Below, piece after piece: positions 54,860 to 64,000 of a stretch of 64,000 nucleotides of DNA. The stretch lies in NCBI RefSeq assembly GCF_037948395.1, contig NZ_CP149940.1, forward strand, positions 4,340,001 through 4,404,000, read 5' to 3'. The notes below the pieces were generated by a model. That model was not told the DNA's origin, searched no databases, and saw only the letters and a list, made by a program, of their open reading frames with translations. Origin of the DNA: Serratia nevei. Its GTDB lineage: Bacteria; Pseudomonadota; Gammaproteobacteria; Enterobacterales; Enterobacteriaceae. The position numbers and the translations under genes are program-made. Numbering within the stretch: the first letter of the stretch is position 1; every line of letters starts with the position of its first letter.

Positions 54860-56833
54860 TTACGACGTCTGCTTACGCAACAGATAAACGAAGTACGGCG
54901 CACCGATAAAGGTCGCCAACAACCCGGCGGGGATCTGGTACGGGAACAGCAGCATCCGCCCGCACCAGTCGGCAAACACCATCAGCAAGCCGCCCAGCAG
55001 CGCGGCGATCACCATCTGCGGCAGCGCACGGCGGAAGCCCAGCATGCGCGCCATATGCGGTGCCATCAGCCCGACAAAGCTCAACGGCCCTACGGTCAGG
55101 GTCGCCATGGCGGTCAGCACGGCGGCCAATAAAAGAATGGTCAACCGCGCCGGCGTCAGCGCAATGCCCACCGAACGGGCGGTGGCGCCGCCGAGCGGCA
55201 GGATGGTCAACCAACGGCGGCACAACGGCGCCAATACCATCAGGCCGGCGGCCACCGCCTGCGCCGGCTCCACCGAATAGGTCGAGCCGGAGAGCCAGGT
55301 CAGCAAGCCCCCCATACGCGGATCGCCGCTGGCCAACAGCAGGAAGATGACGGTGGTAAAGGCGGTGCTGAGCGCGATACCGGCGAGCAGCATACGTTCC
55401 GTCGAGAAACCGCCGCGGCCTGCGGCGATCATGATGATAAGCAGCGTCGCGGCCGCCCCCAGGCTGCCGGCGGGCAGCAGCCAAACGAAGGCGTCGCCCG
55501 GCACCATAAACAGCATCATCACGACACCAAAAGCGGCGCCGGAACTGATGCCCAACACTTCCGGGCTGGCCATCGGGTTGCCGGTCAATTTCTGGATCAG
55601 CGTGCCGGCGACCGCCAGCATCATGCCCGCCGCCAGCGCCGACAGCACCCGCGGCCAGCGCCACGGCAGCAAGGAGTCCAGTTCCGCGCCCAGGCTCCAG
55701 TGCCAGCCGCCGGCATTTTTGCCCAGCATCAGCGCCAGCGTCAGGCCGATCAGCAGTACGAGGCCACCCACCAGGATCCAGGCAGGCAGATTCCCGCGTT
55801 CAGCAGGCACCTTGTCGCCGAGGTTCATCGGCGGCGGCGTGGCGGCGCTGCGCAAACGCGGCAGCAGCCACAGCAGCAGCGGTGCGCCGAACAGCGCGGT
55901 GGCCGCGCCGGTCGGGATCTCACGCCACACCTGTGTCACCCCGAGCATCACCTGATCGGTCAACCACAGCAACAGCGCCCCCAGCAACGGCGCCAGCATC
56001 ATGCGGTGCGCCAGGCGGCGCGCGCCCAACATCTTCGCCATCAGCGGTGCAAACAGGCCGATAAAGCCGATAACGCCCACCGCACTCACCAACATGGCGC
56101 TGAAGATAATGGCCAGCCCCAGGGTGCAGAAGCGCGCCATCGACAGCCCCAGCCCCAGGTTGCGCGCCACGCCGTCGTCCAGCCCCAGCAGCGTCAGCGG
56201 GCGCAGCAACAGCGCCGCCAGCGCGCCGGCCACCAGCAAACGCGGCAGAATGAACTGCACGGCGCTCCAGTCCTGTTGGTTCAACGCACCGGTTCCCCAC
56301 AGGAACATGCCCTGCAGTTGATCGTAATGAAACAGCGCCAACAGGCTGTTGACCGCGCCACAGTACAGCCCCAGTACCAGCCCGGCCAGAATCAGCGTGA
56401 CCGGCGACATCCGCTTGCCCCAGGCGACGCCGAACACCAGCCCGCCCACCACAATCGCGCCCACCATAGCGGCCAGCTGGCGAGTGAATTCGCCCCCCGG
56501 CAGTACCCACAGCGTAGCGATGGTCAGGCCGAGCTGCGCGCCGGCGGCAACGCCGAGCGTCGACGGTTCCGCCAACGGATTTCGCAACACCTGCTGGAAC
56601 AGCACGCCGACCAACCCCAGGCCGGCGCCGGCCAACAGCGACACCGTCAACCGCGGCAGCAGGCTGTAATGGAACAGCATTTGCCGCACGTCGTCGATGT
56701 CCGGCGCGCTGAGCGCCCGCACCCATTGCGCCGGCGGCAGCTGCTGCGCCAGGTTGTATATCGTCAGGCCGCCTGCCGCCGCCAGCAATAGCAGGATCAG
56801 CGTCAGCGGTAATCTCCGGATGCCCGCATTCAT
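54860..56833 (-). CDS. fhuB: Ferric hydroxamate ABC importer permease FhuB
   Basis: FhuB is the inner-membrane permease for ferric hydroxamate siderophores, a fusion of two FecCD-type halves with about 20 membrane segments. The 657 residues match the family length of about 660. Each half carries the permease motif: RNPLAEPSTLGVAAGAQLGL in the first and GNPMASPEVLGISSGAAFGV in the second. The start at 56833 was chosen because its ATG overlaps the fhuD stop (ATGA). The open frame extends further upstream into fhuD. It is the last gene of fhuACDB. Confidence 0.95.
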   Translation of the reverse strand: MNAGIRRLPLTLILLLLAAAGGLTIYNLAQQLPPAQWVRALSAPDIDDVRQMLFHYSLLPRLTVSLLAGAGLGLVGVLFQQVLRNPLAEPSTLGVAAGAQLGLTIATLWVLPGGEFTRQLAAMVGAIVVGGLVFGVAWGKRMSPVTLILAGLVLGLYCGAVNSLLALFHYDQLQGMFLWGTGALNQQDWSAVQFILPRLLVAGALAALLLRPLTLLGLDDGVARNLGLGLSMARFCTLGLAIIFSAMLVSAVGVIGFIGLFAPLMAKMLGARRLAHRMMLAPLLGALLLWLTDQVMLGVTQVWREIPTGAATALFGAPLLLWLLPRLRSAATPPPMNLGDKVPAERGNLPAWILVGGLVLLIGLTLALMLGKNAGGWHWSLGAELDSLLPWRWPRVLSALAAGMMLAVAGTLIQKLTGNPMASPEVLGISSGAAFGVVMMLFMVPGDAFVWLLPAGSLGAAATLLIIMIAAGRGGFSTERMLLAGIALSTAFTTVIFLLLASGDPRMGGLLTWLSGSTYSVEPAQAVAAGLMVLAPLCRRWLTILPLGGATARSVGIALTPARLTILLLAAVLTAMATLTVGPLSFVGLMAPHMARMLGFRRALPQMVIAALLGGLLMVFADWCGRMLLFPYQIPAGLLATFIGAPYFVYLLRKQTS

Positions 56834-57738
56834 GCCGCACTCTCCTGGGCCTGCGCCAACAGGCGGCAAAACCGCATCGTCGACAGCGTGGCGCCGTAGA
56901 ACCACACCGCCGGCACCTGCCGCAGCTGGTTTTGCCGCACAAAGGGCAACGACTGCCACAGCGGCGTCGCGCTGACCTTGTCCATCATCGCCTGATTGCC
57001 GTGATCGAGATAGATGACCCGGGCATTACGCACCGTAGCCAACCGTTCAATCCCCACCACCGCAGTGCCCCAAAAGTCGGTTTGCTCCTGCCAGGCATTG
57101 CGGATGCCCAGTTGGTCCATCGCTTCCTGGAACAGGCTTTTCTGGCCGATGATCAACGCATGGCGCGTGTCGATCAGCGAAAACAACAGCAGCGGTTGCC
57201 GGGTATAGCTTTGCAGGCGCTGACGCGCGTCCTGCATAAAGCCGTCGAACTGCGCCAGGTGGTTTACCGCCCGGCTTTCTATGCCCAACCGCTGGCCCAG
57301 CGCCAGCAGCGACTGGCGGGCGACGGTCAGCGGTTTGCCGCTGCCGTCGTTGAAGCCGAAGCTCATGGTTGGCGCGATGGGTTGGATTTTTCGCGGCGTC
57401 GGGCCATAGCCTTGCGACAGCAACACCAGCGAAGGCTGGAGCTGCTGCAGCAGTTCGAGGTTAGGTTCGGTGCGCTGACCGACGTCGACCACCGTCGCCG
57501 GCAGCTTCGGCTCCGCCACCCACAGGTTGTAGTTATGCACATCGGCCACCGCCAGCGGCGTCACGCCCAATGCCAACAGCAGTTCGATCGGCAGCCATTC
57601 CAGCGCCGCAACGCGCGCGATATCCGGCGGCGCATCCGCCGCCCGGCCGGGCAACGAGCCCAACAGCGGTGACAGCGCCAGCGCCATCAACAAACGGCGG
57701 CGCAGCGGGTCGTGAGAAGAAGTGAATGCAGAAGACAT
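56830..57738 (-). CDS. fhuD: Ferric hydroxamate periplasmic binding protein FhuD
   Basis: FhuD carries ferric hydroxamates through the periplasm to FhuB. The 302-residue protein begins with a twin-arginine-like signal (PLRRRLLMALALSPLLGSLP) as in E. coli FhuD. It then shows the family pieces ALEWLPIELLLALGV, VDVGQRTEPNLELL and VPAVWFYGATLSTMRF. Its start overlaps the fhuC stop (TGATG) and its stop overlaps fhuB, so the three are translationally coupled. Confidence 0.95.
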   Translation of the reverse strand: MSSAFTSSHDPLRRRLLMALALSPLLGSLPGRAADAPPDIARVAALEWLPIELLLALGVTPLAVADVHNYNLWVAEPKLPATVVDVGQRTEPNLELLQQLQPSLVLLSQGYGPTPRKIQPIAPTMSFGFNDGSGKPLTVARQSLLALGQRLGIESRAVNHLAQFDGFMQDARQRLQSYTRQPLLLFSLIDTRHALIIGQKSLFQEAMDQLGIRNAWQEQTDFWGTAVVGIERLATVRNARVIYLDHGNQAMMDKVSATPLWQSLPFVRQNQLRQVPAVWFYGATLSTMRFCRLLAQAQESAA

Positions 57739-58535
57739 CAGTAGACAAAACTCACCGGCGCGCCGCCGCTCGGGTGCGGCAACGTGCCCATAGGAATACC
57801 GTAAATTTGCTCCAGCACCGGCCCCTGCATCAGTTCCAGCGGGCCGCCCTGAGCGATCATTTCACCGCCGCGCAGCGCCACCAGATGATCGCAGTAGCGC
57901 GCCGCCATGTTGATGTCGTGCAGCACGGCGATCACCGTGAGATCGCGTTCGCGGCTCAAGCGCTGGATCAGCGCCAGCACCTCGACCTGGTGCGCGATGT
58001 CCAGCGCCGACGTCGGTTCGTCAAGCAGCAGGCAGCGGCTGTCCTGCGCCACCATCATCGCCAGCCAGGCGCGTTGGCGCTCGCCGCCGGACAGGCTGTC
58101 CACCAGGCGGTTGGCGAACGGCTTGAGCCCCACCAGTGAAATGGCCTCTTCGACCAATTGGCGATCGTTGGCGCCAAAACGCCCCAGCGCGCCGTGCCAC
58201 GGATAGCGGCCGACGGCCACCAGCTCGCGCACCGTCATGCCTTCCGCCGCCGGCAACTGCTGCGGCAGGTAGGCCACCTGGCGGGCGAAGGATTTGCTGT
58301 CCCACTGCGCCAACGGCTGCCGATTGAGCAGTACCTGGCCACCGCTGGGGGCTTGATGCCGCCCGAGCAGTTTCAACAGAGTGGATTTACCGGAACCGTT
58401 ATGGCCGATCAGGCCGCAGACTTTGCCCTGGGGAAAACTGAGCGACAGCGGTTGCAACAGCACCCGGCCGGGGACGGCGAAGCTGGCGTTATCCAGCGCG
58501 AAGGTCGCGCCGGGACTAAGAAGTTTGTCCTGCAT
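57738..58535 (-). CDS. fhuC: Ferric hydroxamate ABC importer ATPase FhuC
   Basis: FhuC powers hydroxamate import. The 265 residues equal the E. coli length. They show Walker A (LIGHNGSGKSTLLKLLGRHQ), the signature SLSGGERQRAWLAMM and Walker B (CLLLDEPTSALD). It begins 47 bases after the fhuA stop and overlaps fhuD by one base. It is part of the Fur-controlled fhuACDB operon. Confidence 0.96.
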   Translation of the reverse strand: MQDKLLSPGATFALDNASFAVPGRVLLQPLSLSFPQGKVCGLIGHNGSGKSTLLKLLGRHQAPSGGQVLLNRQPLAQWDSKSFARQVAYLPQQLPAAEGMTVRELVAVGRYPWHGALGRFGANDRQLVEEAISLVGLKPFANRLVDSLSGGERQRAWLAMMVAQDSRCLLLDEPTSALDIAHQVEVLALIQRLSRERDLTVIAVLHDINMAARYCDHLVALRGGEMIAQGGPLELMQGPVLEQIYGIPMGTLPHPSGGAPVSFVY

Positions 58536-58582
58536 AGATCCTGCTTTGTCCGGGGCGACGCGGCGCCGCCCCGGCTATCCGG

Positions 58583-60781
58583 TTAGAAACGGAAGGTTGC
58601 GGTGGCGACCACCTGGCGTTCTGCGCCCCAGTAGCAGGCGTAGTCGCGGTAGCAGCTCGACACGTAGGTCTTGTCGAACAGGTTGTTGATGTTGACGCCC
58701 ACGGACGAGCCCGGCAGGCCAAAGCGCGCCAGATCGTATTTAATGGTAGCGTCCACCAGCGTGTAGTCCGGCACCTTGAAGGCGGAATTATCGCTGTTGA
58801 AGCTCGAGCTGGAGCCGACGTAACGCACGCCGGAACCCAGCGTCAGGCCGCTCACCGCCGTTTCGTGGAAGGTGTAATCCGCCCACAGCGAAGCCATGTG
58901 TTTCGGCACCTCGACGGTCGGTTTGCCCTGATAGGTGTTGTCCTTGGTGTACTTCGCATCGGTATAGGTATAGGAGGCGATCAGGTTGACGTTGGCATTC
59001 AACGCCGCCTTGGCTTCCAGCTCCACGCCGCGTGAACGGATTTCGCCGCTCTGCACGCTGAACTGCGCATTGCTCGGGTCCGGCGTCAGGTTGTTGTTCT
59101 TGGTCAGCTGATACAGGGCGCCGGTCAGCACGATTGGGCGATCCTTCGGCACGTATTTCACGCCGGCTTCATACTGCTTGCCGATCGACGGCTTGAAGGT
59201 GCTACCCCCTTGCGTCGTGCCCAGATTCGGTTCAAACGATTCGCTGTAGCTGAAATACGGCGTCACGCCGTTGTCGAACAAGTAGTTGAGGCCGCCGCGC
59301 CAGGTGAACTGGCGATCGGTCTGCTGGCTCGTCGAACTCACATCGCGGTTATAAGCGGAAGTCTTCGCCCAGTCATAGCGCCCGCCCAGCGTCAACAGCC
59401 ACTGGTTCCACTCCCCTTGCTCCTGCACATACAGGCCGGTTTGTTCCTGACGGTTCAGGTAATGGTAGGGGAAGTTGATATTGACCGCGTCATTCCCGTA
59501 TTGCGGATTGGTCATGCTCAGACCGTCCGCAGAGCCAAATGCGGCATTGATATCGTTACGCATGCGCATGTAGTCCACGCCGAACAACAGCGTGTGGTCG
59601 ATATCGCCGGTTTTCACCTTCGCCTGCGCCTGGGTATCCACAGAGAAATTGTTCAGGTGTTCTTTCGACTGGACATAGGCGCGATTAATCGTCGTCGGCG
59701 TCGCCGCAGAAACGCCGCTGCCATAGATGCTCTTCATGTCGGTTTCCAGCTGCATATAGCGCAGATTCTGGCGCACCGCCCAGGTATCGTTGAAGGCATG
59801 TTCGAAGCTGTAGCCGATCATCCGCTGTTTGCGGGAGGTGTAGTTGCTGGCTTCGCCTTCGTTGAAATCGGTCGGCAGCTTACCGCCGTTCGGCAGCGGA
59901 ATCAGCGTGCCCTGCTTCGGCAGCCAGCCGTAATAACCGGTATAGGGATCGTTTTGAATGTTGGCCAACAGCGTGAAGTTGGTTTTGTCATCCGGACGCC
60001 AGCTAAAGGACGGCGCGATCGCATAGCGCTTCTCTTTGCTCATGTTCTGCTGCGAATCGCTGTCTTTCGCCAGGCCGGTCAGGCGGTAAGAATAGATACC
60101 CTGATCGTCCAGCGCGTCGCTGAAATCGAAACCGGTCTGGAACAGGTTATCGGTGCCCATTTTGAACTGGATTTCGCGCAGCGGCTCGGTGGTTGGCCGC
60201 TTGCTGACCATCGAGACCAAACCACCCGGGTTGCTTTTGCCGTACAGCACCGAGACCGGGCCGCGCAGCAGCTCGGCGCGCTCGAGGAAATAAGGATCGA
60301 TGGACGCTTCGCTGTAGTTGTCGCCCAGCAACCGCAACCCATCCAGATACTGGGTGGTGTTGGTGGCCGGGAAGCCGCGGATCGCCACCGCATCATAGGT
60401 CGTGGAGCTGCCGCGGCTGGCAAATACGCCCGGCGCATAGGCCAGCGCGCCCTTCACCGTATCCGGCTGACGCATGTCCATCTCTTCACGCGTCACCACG
60501 GAAACAGACTGCGGGTTCTTCTCGATCGGCGTATCGGTTTTGGTGCCGGTGGCGCTGCGTTTGGCGACATAGGTGCCGACCGGCCCCCAGGCGCTTTCCT
60601 GCTGGGCGGTATTGCTACCGCCTACAACGGTAATCGTGTCTTCCTTGGCGGCCGGCTTGGCGTCGGCGGAAAAAGCCGGCATCGCCAGCGTGCCCAACGC
60701 CGCAGCGACGGTGATCGCTAACGCGCTGACGGGGGTGCGGCCCTGCTTGGCCGCGGATGATGAAAGACGCTTGGTCGGCAT
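58583..60781 (-). CDS. fhuA: TonB-dependent ferric hydroxamate receptor FhuA
   Basis: FhuA is the outer-membrane receptor for ferrichrome-type siderophores and in E. coli also for several phages and colicin M. The 732-residue protein has a signal peptide ending near MPAFSA and a TonB box around DTITVVGG near residue 48. The plug domain includes SVSVVTREEMDMRQP, and a 22-strand barrel follows. The C terminus AERQVVATATFRF matches E. coli FhuA as remembered. The paired Cys residues CYRDYACYWG near the end are also conserved there. A Fur box precedes it. The exact siderophore range cannot be read. Confidence 0.93.
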   Translation of the reverse strand: MPTKRLSSSAAKQGRTPVSALAITVAAALGTLAMPAFSADAKPAAKEDTITVVGGSNTAQQESAWGPVGTYVAKRSATGTKTDTPIEKNPQSVSVVTREEMDMRQPDTVKGALAYAPGVFASRGSSTTYDAVAIRGFPATNTTQYLDGLRLLGDNYSEASIDPYFLERAELLRGPVSVLYGKSNPGGLVSMVSKRPTTEPLREIQFKMGTDNLFQTGFDFSDALDDQGIYSYRLTGLAKDSDSQQNMSKEKRYAIAPSFSWRPDDKTNFTLLANIQNDPYTGYYGWLPKQGTLIPLPNGGKLPTDFNEGEASNYTSRKQRMIGYSFEHAFNDTWAVRQNLRYMQLETDMKSIYGSGVSAATPTTINRAYVQSKEHLNNFSVDTQAQAKVKTGDIDHTLLFGVDYMRMRNDINAAFGSADGLSMTNPQYGNDAVNINFPYHYLNRQEQTGLYVQEQGEWNQWLLTLGGRYDWAKTSAYNRDVSSTSQQTDRQFTWRGGLNYLFDNGVTPYFSYSESFEPNLGTTQGGSTFKPSIGKQYEAGVKYVPKDRPIVLTGALYQLTKNNNLTPDPSNAQFSVQSGEIRSRGVELEAKAALNANVNLIASYTYTDAKYTKDNTYQGKPTVEVPKHMASLWADYTFHETAVSGLTLGSGVRYVGSSSSFNSDNSAFKVPDYTLVDATIKYDLARFGLPGSSVGVNINNLFDKTYVSSCYRDYACYWGAERQVVATATFRF

Positions 60782-60819
60782 AGTTGATTTCTCTGATGAA
60801 TAATTAAATGACGAATGTA

Positions 60820-60841
60820 AACGATAATAATTATTATAAGC
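60820..60841. promoter_or_regulatory. Fur box upstream of fhuA
   Basis: The AT-rich palindrome GATAATAATTATTATAAGC closely fits the Fur consensus (GATAATGATAATCATTATC). It lies about 40 bases before the fhuA start. Iron repression of fhuACDB is expected. Confidence 0.88.
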
Positions 60842-60950
60842 GTCGCATTTTATGCAGAAGCCAAATTAAACTGCAAGCCGAATTCATAAGGCAAATAGGT
60901 TAAGGATTAGGCGCTTAGCCATGCGGTTAACAGGGAAATAAAACGAGCGG

Positions 60951-60986
60951 AAAAATAAAAAAGCCCGTAACCAAGGTTACGGGCTT
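60951..60986 (-). terminator. Terminator of mrcB
   Basis: The 12-bp stem AAGCCCGTAACC/GGTTACGGGCTT is followed on the minus strand by TTTTTTATTTTTCC, 47 bases past the mrcB stop. Confidence 0.9.
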
Positions 60987-61032
60987 AATAACAAAGAAAA
61001 AATTTTCACCGGGGCCGGTGCCCCGGTAGCGA

Positions 61033-63525
61033 TTACTGGCCGAACATATCCTTGATCCAGCCGGCGACGCCATCGCCATCTTTTTGCTCACCCGCCGCCG
61101 GTTGCTGCTGTTGCTGCACCGCCGCCTGGCTGGCCTGGCACAATCCCTGCGGATTGTCGGTCCAGACCGGGATGGTGCGCCAGCTGCCGCCGCCGCAGAT
61201 AAAGTTGCCGGCAGAGTCGATGCTCATCTGGTTAATGCCTTCCGGCGGCTGCAGCATCAGCGGCAGCGGCGTCTGGTTTTCCAGATAACGGCGATACAGG
61301 GTCAACGCGCCGTTGGCGCCGGTCAGCTTGGCCGGGCCGTTGTTGTCGCGCCCGACCCAGGCGATCGCCACTTCCTTGCCGTCGATGCCGGCGAACCAGC
61401 TGTCGCGCAGATCGTTGGTGGTACCGGTTTTCGCCGCCAGGTTGTAGTTCGGGAACTTCACCGACAGCGAGCGGGAAGTCCCGCGCGCCACGCCCTGCTG
61501 CATCGCGTACAGCGTCAGGTAAGCGGCCTGCGCCGGCACCATGCGTTCCGCCTGCGGGAAACTCTGGTACAGCACCGTGCCGTCTTCGGCGATCACCGAA
61601 CGCACCGCCGACAGCGGCGCACGGTTACCGCCGCTGGCGATGGTCTGGTACTCCTGCGCGACTTCCATCGGCGTCAGGCCGATCGCCCCCAACAGCATCG
61701 ATGGCACCGGGTTGATCTCCGCTTTCGGGATACCCAGGCGTTGCAGCGTAGCGCTGATCTGATCCAGCCCGACCGACAGGCCGAGGTTCACCGTCGGCAC
61801 GTTCAGCGAGTTGGCCAACGCATCCACCAGCATCACCTGACCGCGGAATTTACGGTCATAGTTGTTCGGCTGCCAGACGGCGCCGTTCGGCTGTTTCAGC
61901 GACAGCGGCGCATCCGCCAGCCAGGTGTTGAGGCGGTATTTATCCGGTTCGGACAGCGCGGTCAGGTACGTCGGCGGCTTGGCCAGCGAGCCGACCAGGC
62001 GGCGCGCCTGCATCGCGCGGTTGAAGCCGGCGAACTGCGGGTTAGCGCCGCCGACCATGGCGCGCACTTCACCGCTGAAGCGATCGACGATCACCATCGC
62101 CGCTTCCAGATCCTGCAGGTGACGCGCGGCGCGCAGCGCCGGGATGCCGTCTTCGACCGCTTTTTCCGCCGCGTCTTGCGACACCGGATCCAGCGTGGTG
62201 AAGATCTTCACGCCGGACAGGTCATTGACCTTATCGCCCAGCTTGGTCTGCAGTTCCTGACGCACCATCTGCATAAACGCCGGCTGTGGCGTAATGACGC
62301 CGCCTTTCGGCTGCACGCCCAGCGGACGCGCGCTCAGCATGTCATACAGCTCGCCGTCGATCACGCCCTGGTTCTGCAGCAGCTTGAGCACCAGGTTGCG
62401 GCGCTCCAGCGCCAGTTTCGGGTTACGCCACGGGTTGTACAGCGACGCGCCCTTGACCATGCCGACCAGCAGCGCCTGCTGATCGAGGCTCAGCTCGTCC
62501 ACCGGACGGCCAAAGTAGTACAGGCTGGCCAGCGGGAAACCGCGGATCTGGTCGCTGCCGCTCTGGCCGAGGTACACCTCGTTCAGATACAGCTCCAGAA
62601 TGCGGTCCTTGCTGTAACGGTAATCCACCAGCAGCGCCATATAGGCTTCGTTAGCCTTACGCCACAGCGAACGTTCGTTGCTCAGGAACAGGTTCTTCAC
62701 CAGTTGCTGCGTCAGCGTACTGCCGCCCTGCACCGCACGCCCGGCGGTCAGGTTGGCCAGCACCGCACGGCCGATGGAGTAGGGGCTGATGCCGTCATGC
62801 TCATAGAAGTGGCGGTCTTCCGTGGCGATCAACGTATCCACCAGCAGATCCGGGAAACCGGAGCGCGGCACGAACAGACGCTGTTCACCGTTCGGCGACT
62901 GCAGCATGGTGATAAGACGCGGATCGAGGCGGAAGAAGCCGAAGCTGCGGCCGCTGTCCAGGTTTTCGATCTTCGCCAGACGGTTGTTCTGGAAGTCGAG
63001 ACGGGCGCGGATCTGCCCCTCTTTACCATCCGGGAAGTCGAACGGGCGGCGCAGCATCTCGATGCTGTTGGCCTGCACGGTAAACTCGCCCGGGCGCGTC
63101 ATGCGGCTGACCTGGCGATACTGCATGCCTTCCAGCAGGTTGACCATCTCCTTCTTACTGTACGGCATGCCCGGTTCCAGGTTGACCATGCGGCCGTACA
63201 CCGCCGCCGGCAGCTGCCAGACTTTGCCGTCGATGCGGCTGCGGATCTGCGAGTCCAGGTAGACGCCATAGATCGCCAACAGGACGGCGATCACCAGGAT
63301 CAGTTTGATAAACAGGCCGAGCCAGCGGCGTTTTTTACGCGGCGGAGTCGCTTTTACCTTACGCGGCATGCGTTCCTCCTCCTCTTCATACTCATCATCG
63401 TCATACTCGTCTTCTTCGTAATCGTCATAATCGTCGTCTGGGCGACGGCGCGGCGGCTTGCGCGACGCGGTGCTTTTTGGTTGTTTTCCTTTGCGCCCGA
63501 TGGGCTCGCGGTCATCCCCAGCCAT
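61033..63525 (-). CDS. mrcB: Penicillin-binding protein 1B
   Basis: PBP1B is a bifunctional inner-membrane peptidoglycan synthase. The 830-residue protein has an acidic, Asp/Glu-rich cytoplasmic tail (residues 28-52), one membrane segment at about 69-88 and a UB2H-type region. The glycosyltransferase motif is [20 protein letters not shown], with the catalytic Glu. The transpeptidase has the active-site SLAK, SLN and KTGTTND. E. coli PBP1B has 844 residues. It lies between hrpB and fhuA, as in E. coli. Confidence 0.97.
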   Translation of the reverse strand: MAGDDREPIGRKGKQPKSTASRKPPRRRPDDDYDDYEEDEYDDDEYEEEEERMPRKVKATPPRKKRRWLGLFIKLILVIAVLLAIYGVYLDSQIRSRIDGKVWQLPAAVYGRMVNLEPGMPYSKKEMVNLLEGMQYRQVSRMTRPGEFTVQANSIEMLRRPFDFPDGKEGQIRARLDFQNNRLAKIENLDSGRSFGFFRLDPRLITMLQSPNGEQRLFVPRSGFPDLLVDTLIATEDRHFYEHDGISPYSIGRAVLANLTAGRAVQGGSTLTQQLVKNLFLSNERSLWRKANEAYMALLVDYRYSKDRILELYLNEVYLGQSGSDQIRGFPLASLYYFGRPVDELSLDQQALLVGMVKGASLYNPWRNPKLALERRNLVLKLLQNQGVIDGELYDMLSARPLGVQPKGGVITPQPAFMQMVRQELQTKLGDKVNDLSGVKIFTTLDPVSQDAAEKAVEDGIPALRAARHLQDLEAAMVIVDRFSGEVRAMVGGANPQFAGFNRAMQARRLVGSLAKPPTYLTALSEPDKYRLNTWLADAPLSLKQPNGAVWQPNNYDRKFRGQVMLVDALANSLNVPTVNLGLSVGLDQISATLQRLGIPKAEINPVPSMLLGAIGLTPMEVAQEYQTIASGGNRAPLSAVRSVIAEDGTVLYQSFPQAERMVPAQAAYLTLYAMQQGVARGTSRSLSVKFPNYNLAAKTGTTNDLRDSWFAGIDGKEVAIAWVGRDNNGPAKLTGANGALTLYRRYLENQTPLPLMLQPPEGINQMSIDSAGNFICGGGSWRTIPVWTDNPQGLCQASQAAVQQQQQPAAGEQKDGDGVAGWIKDMFGQ

Positions 63526-63643
63526 GGCTGTTGTTCTCCGAGCTTGCCGACACTGCCGGCCATGATTAGTCGCTTAATCTGTGCCTACGCCGCAGCGCTG
63601 ACCAGAAGAAACATCTGAATTCCAAACCTTAAATGATCGCGAC

Positions 63644-64000
63644 CTACTGATATTTCTTCGTTCGGCGCGTCGGTACCGCCGTGGCCGGATCGTCCGGCCA
63701 AACGTGTTTCGGGTAGCGGCCCTTCATCTCTTTTTGCACCTCGCGATAGGCGCCTTGCCAGAAGGCCGCCAGATCGCCGGTGATTTGCAACGGCCGGTGC
63801 GCCGGTGAGAGTAACTCAAGCACCACCGGGATGCGACCCTCCGCCAACATCGGGCTGCGCTGCTCGCCGAACACTTCCTGTAAACGCACCGCCAGCGCCG
63901 GCGGTTTGCCGGCCTCATAACGGATCGGTAGGCGGCTGCCGGTCGGCACAGTGTAATGAGTGGGTAGCGCATTATCCAGCCGCTGCTTTTGCTGCCAATC
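63644..64000 (-). CDS. hrpB: ATP-dependent helicase HrpB, C-terminal part (cut by window edge)
   Basis: The visible 118 codons are the C-terminal end of HrpB, a DEAH-box helicase of unclear role. Recognisable pieces are LPTHYTVPTGSRLPIRYE, EVFGEQRSPMLAEGRIPVVL, ELLSPAHRPLQITGDLAAFW and GRYPKHVWPDDPATAVPTRR, the conserved HrpB C-terminal block. The helicase core lies beyond the edge. The position next to mrcB is the same as in E. coli. Confidence 0.94.
   Translation of the reverse strand, partial: DWQQKQRLDNALPTHYTVPTGSRLPIRYEAGKPPALAVRLQEVFGEQRSPMLAEGRIPVVLELLSPAHRPLQITGDLAAFWQGAYREVQKEMKGRYPKHVWPDDPATAVPTRRTKKYQ

Noticed and set aside
61084..63618. An 844-codon open frame on the plus strand opposite mrcB
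   Set aside because: It is a shadow of the GC-rich mrcB gene in the opposite strand. Its composition (His/Arg/Gln-rich, no domain pattern) is unlike a protein, and mrcB is certain.
1..64000. CRISPR arrays, tRNA or rRNA genes, insertion sequences and prophage
   Set aside because: I looked for regularly spaced repeats, tRNA-like cloverleaf sequences, transposase frames and integrase or phage genes and saw none. The only sizeable repeat I noticed is the hok/sok pair.

Overview
The window looks like chromosome of an enterobacterium of the Serratia type, most likely the S. marcescens group. Protein coding is dense and visibly GC-rich. The backbone is the familiar enterobacterial order serA-rpiA-argP-(yggE)-argO-mscS-fbaA-pgk-epd-tktA-loiP-speB-speA-yqgB-metK, followed by fhuBDCA-mrcB-hrpB, which in E. 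coli lies elsewhere. The genus call rests on remembered gene order and protein similarity, not on a search.

Layout. 1-4000: serA (cut by the edge), rpiA, argP, yggE and argO. 4112-9229 is an insert relative to E. coli: an RluA-type pseudouridine synthase, a DUF2058 protein, the folate-independent methionine synthase pair mesX-mesD and an AAHS-type MFS porter. 9312-14555: mscS, a DUF1345 membrane protein and the glycolytic run epd-pgk-fbaA with a Cra site upstream. 14869-30812 is accessory metabolism: dmlR/dmlA, a carnitine module (BCCT porter, CntA/YeaW oxygenase, aldehyde dehydrogenase, CntB/YeaX reductase), a ferric-type ABC importer, and a cluster of DMT exporter, CsaA, a 2-oxoglutarate dioxygenase of the isoleucine-hydroxylase type and BrnQ. 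30882-33867: tktA and loiP. 33908-48517: a catabolic island of about 14.6 kb. It holds a three-component Rieske oxygenase, two SDRs (one lacking its catalytic Tyr and Lys), an extradiol dioxygenase, a C-C-hydrolase-like protein, an aspartate-dehydrogenase-like protein, an ALDH, a ThDP enzyme, a cupin, an IclR regulator and two MFS porters. 48617-54716: speB, speA, yqgB and metK between two hok/mok/sok toxin-antitoxin loci that form a 332-bp direct repeat. 54860-64000: the Fur-regulated fhu operon, mrcB and the 3' end of hrpB.

How the parts work together. Carnitine would be imported by the BCCT porter and split by YeaWX to trimethylamine and malic semialdehyde. The aldehyde dehydrogenase would then give malate and DmlA pyruvate. 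The island appears to encode oxygenation, meta-cleavage, hydrolysis, decarboxylation and aldehyde oxidation of an unidentified aromatic compound, controlled by IclR at a divergent promoter with a repeated GTTTC/GAAAC operator. SpeA and SpeB make putrescine from arginine through agmatine, and MetK makes the S-adenosylmethionine also needed for polyamines.

The most notable small features are the twin hok/sok loci. Their toxin genes are identical in DNA, while all differences fall in the Sok/mok leader. Next come the small gene yqgB overlapping speA, and a terminator-like stem-loop between the speB promoter and the speB start codon.
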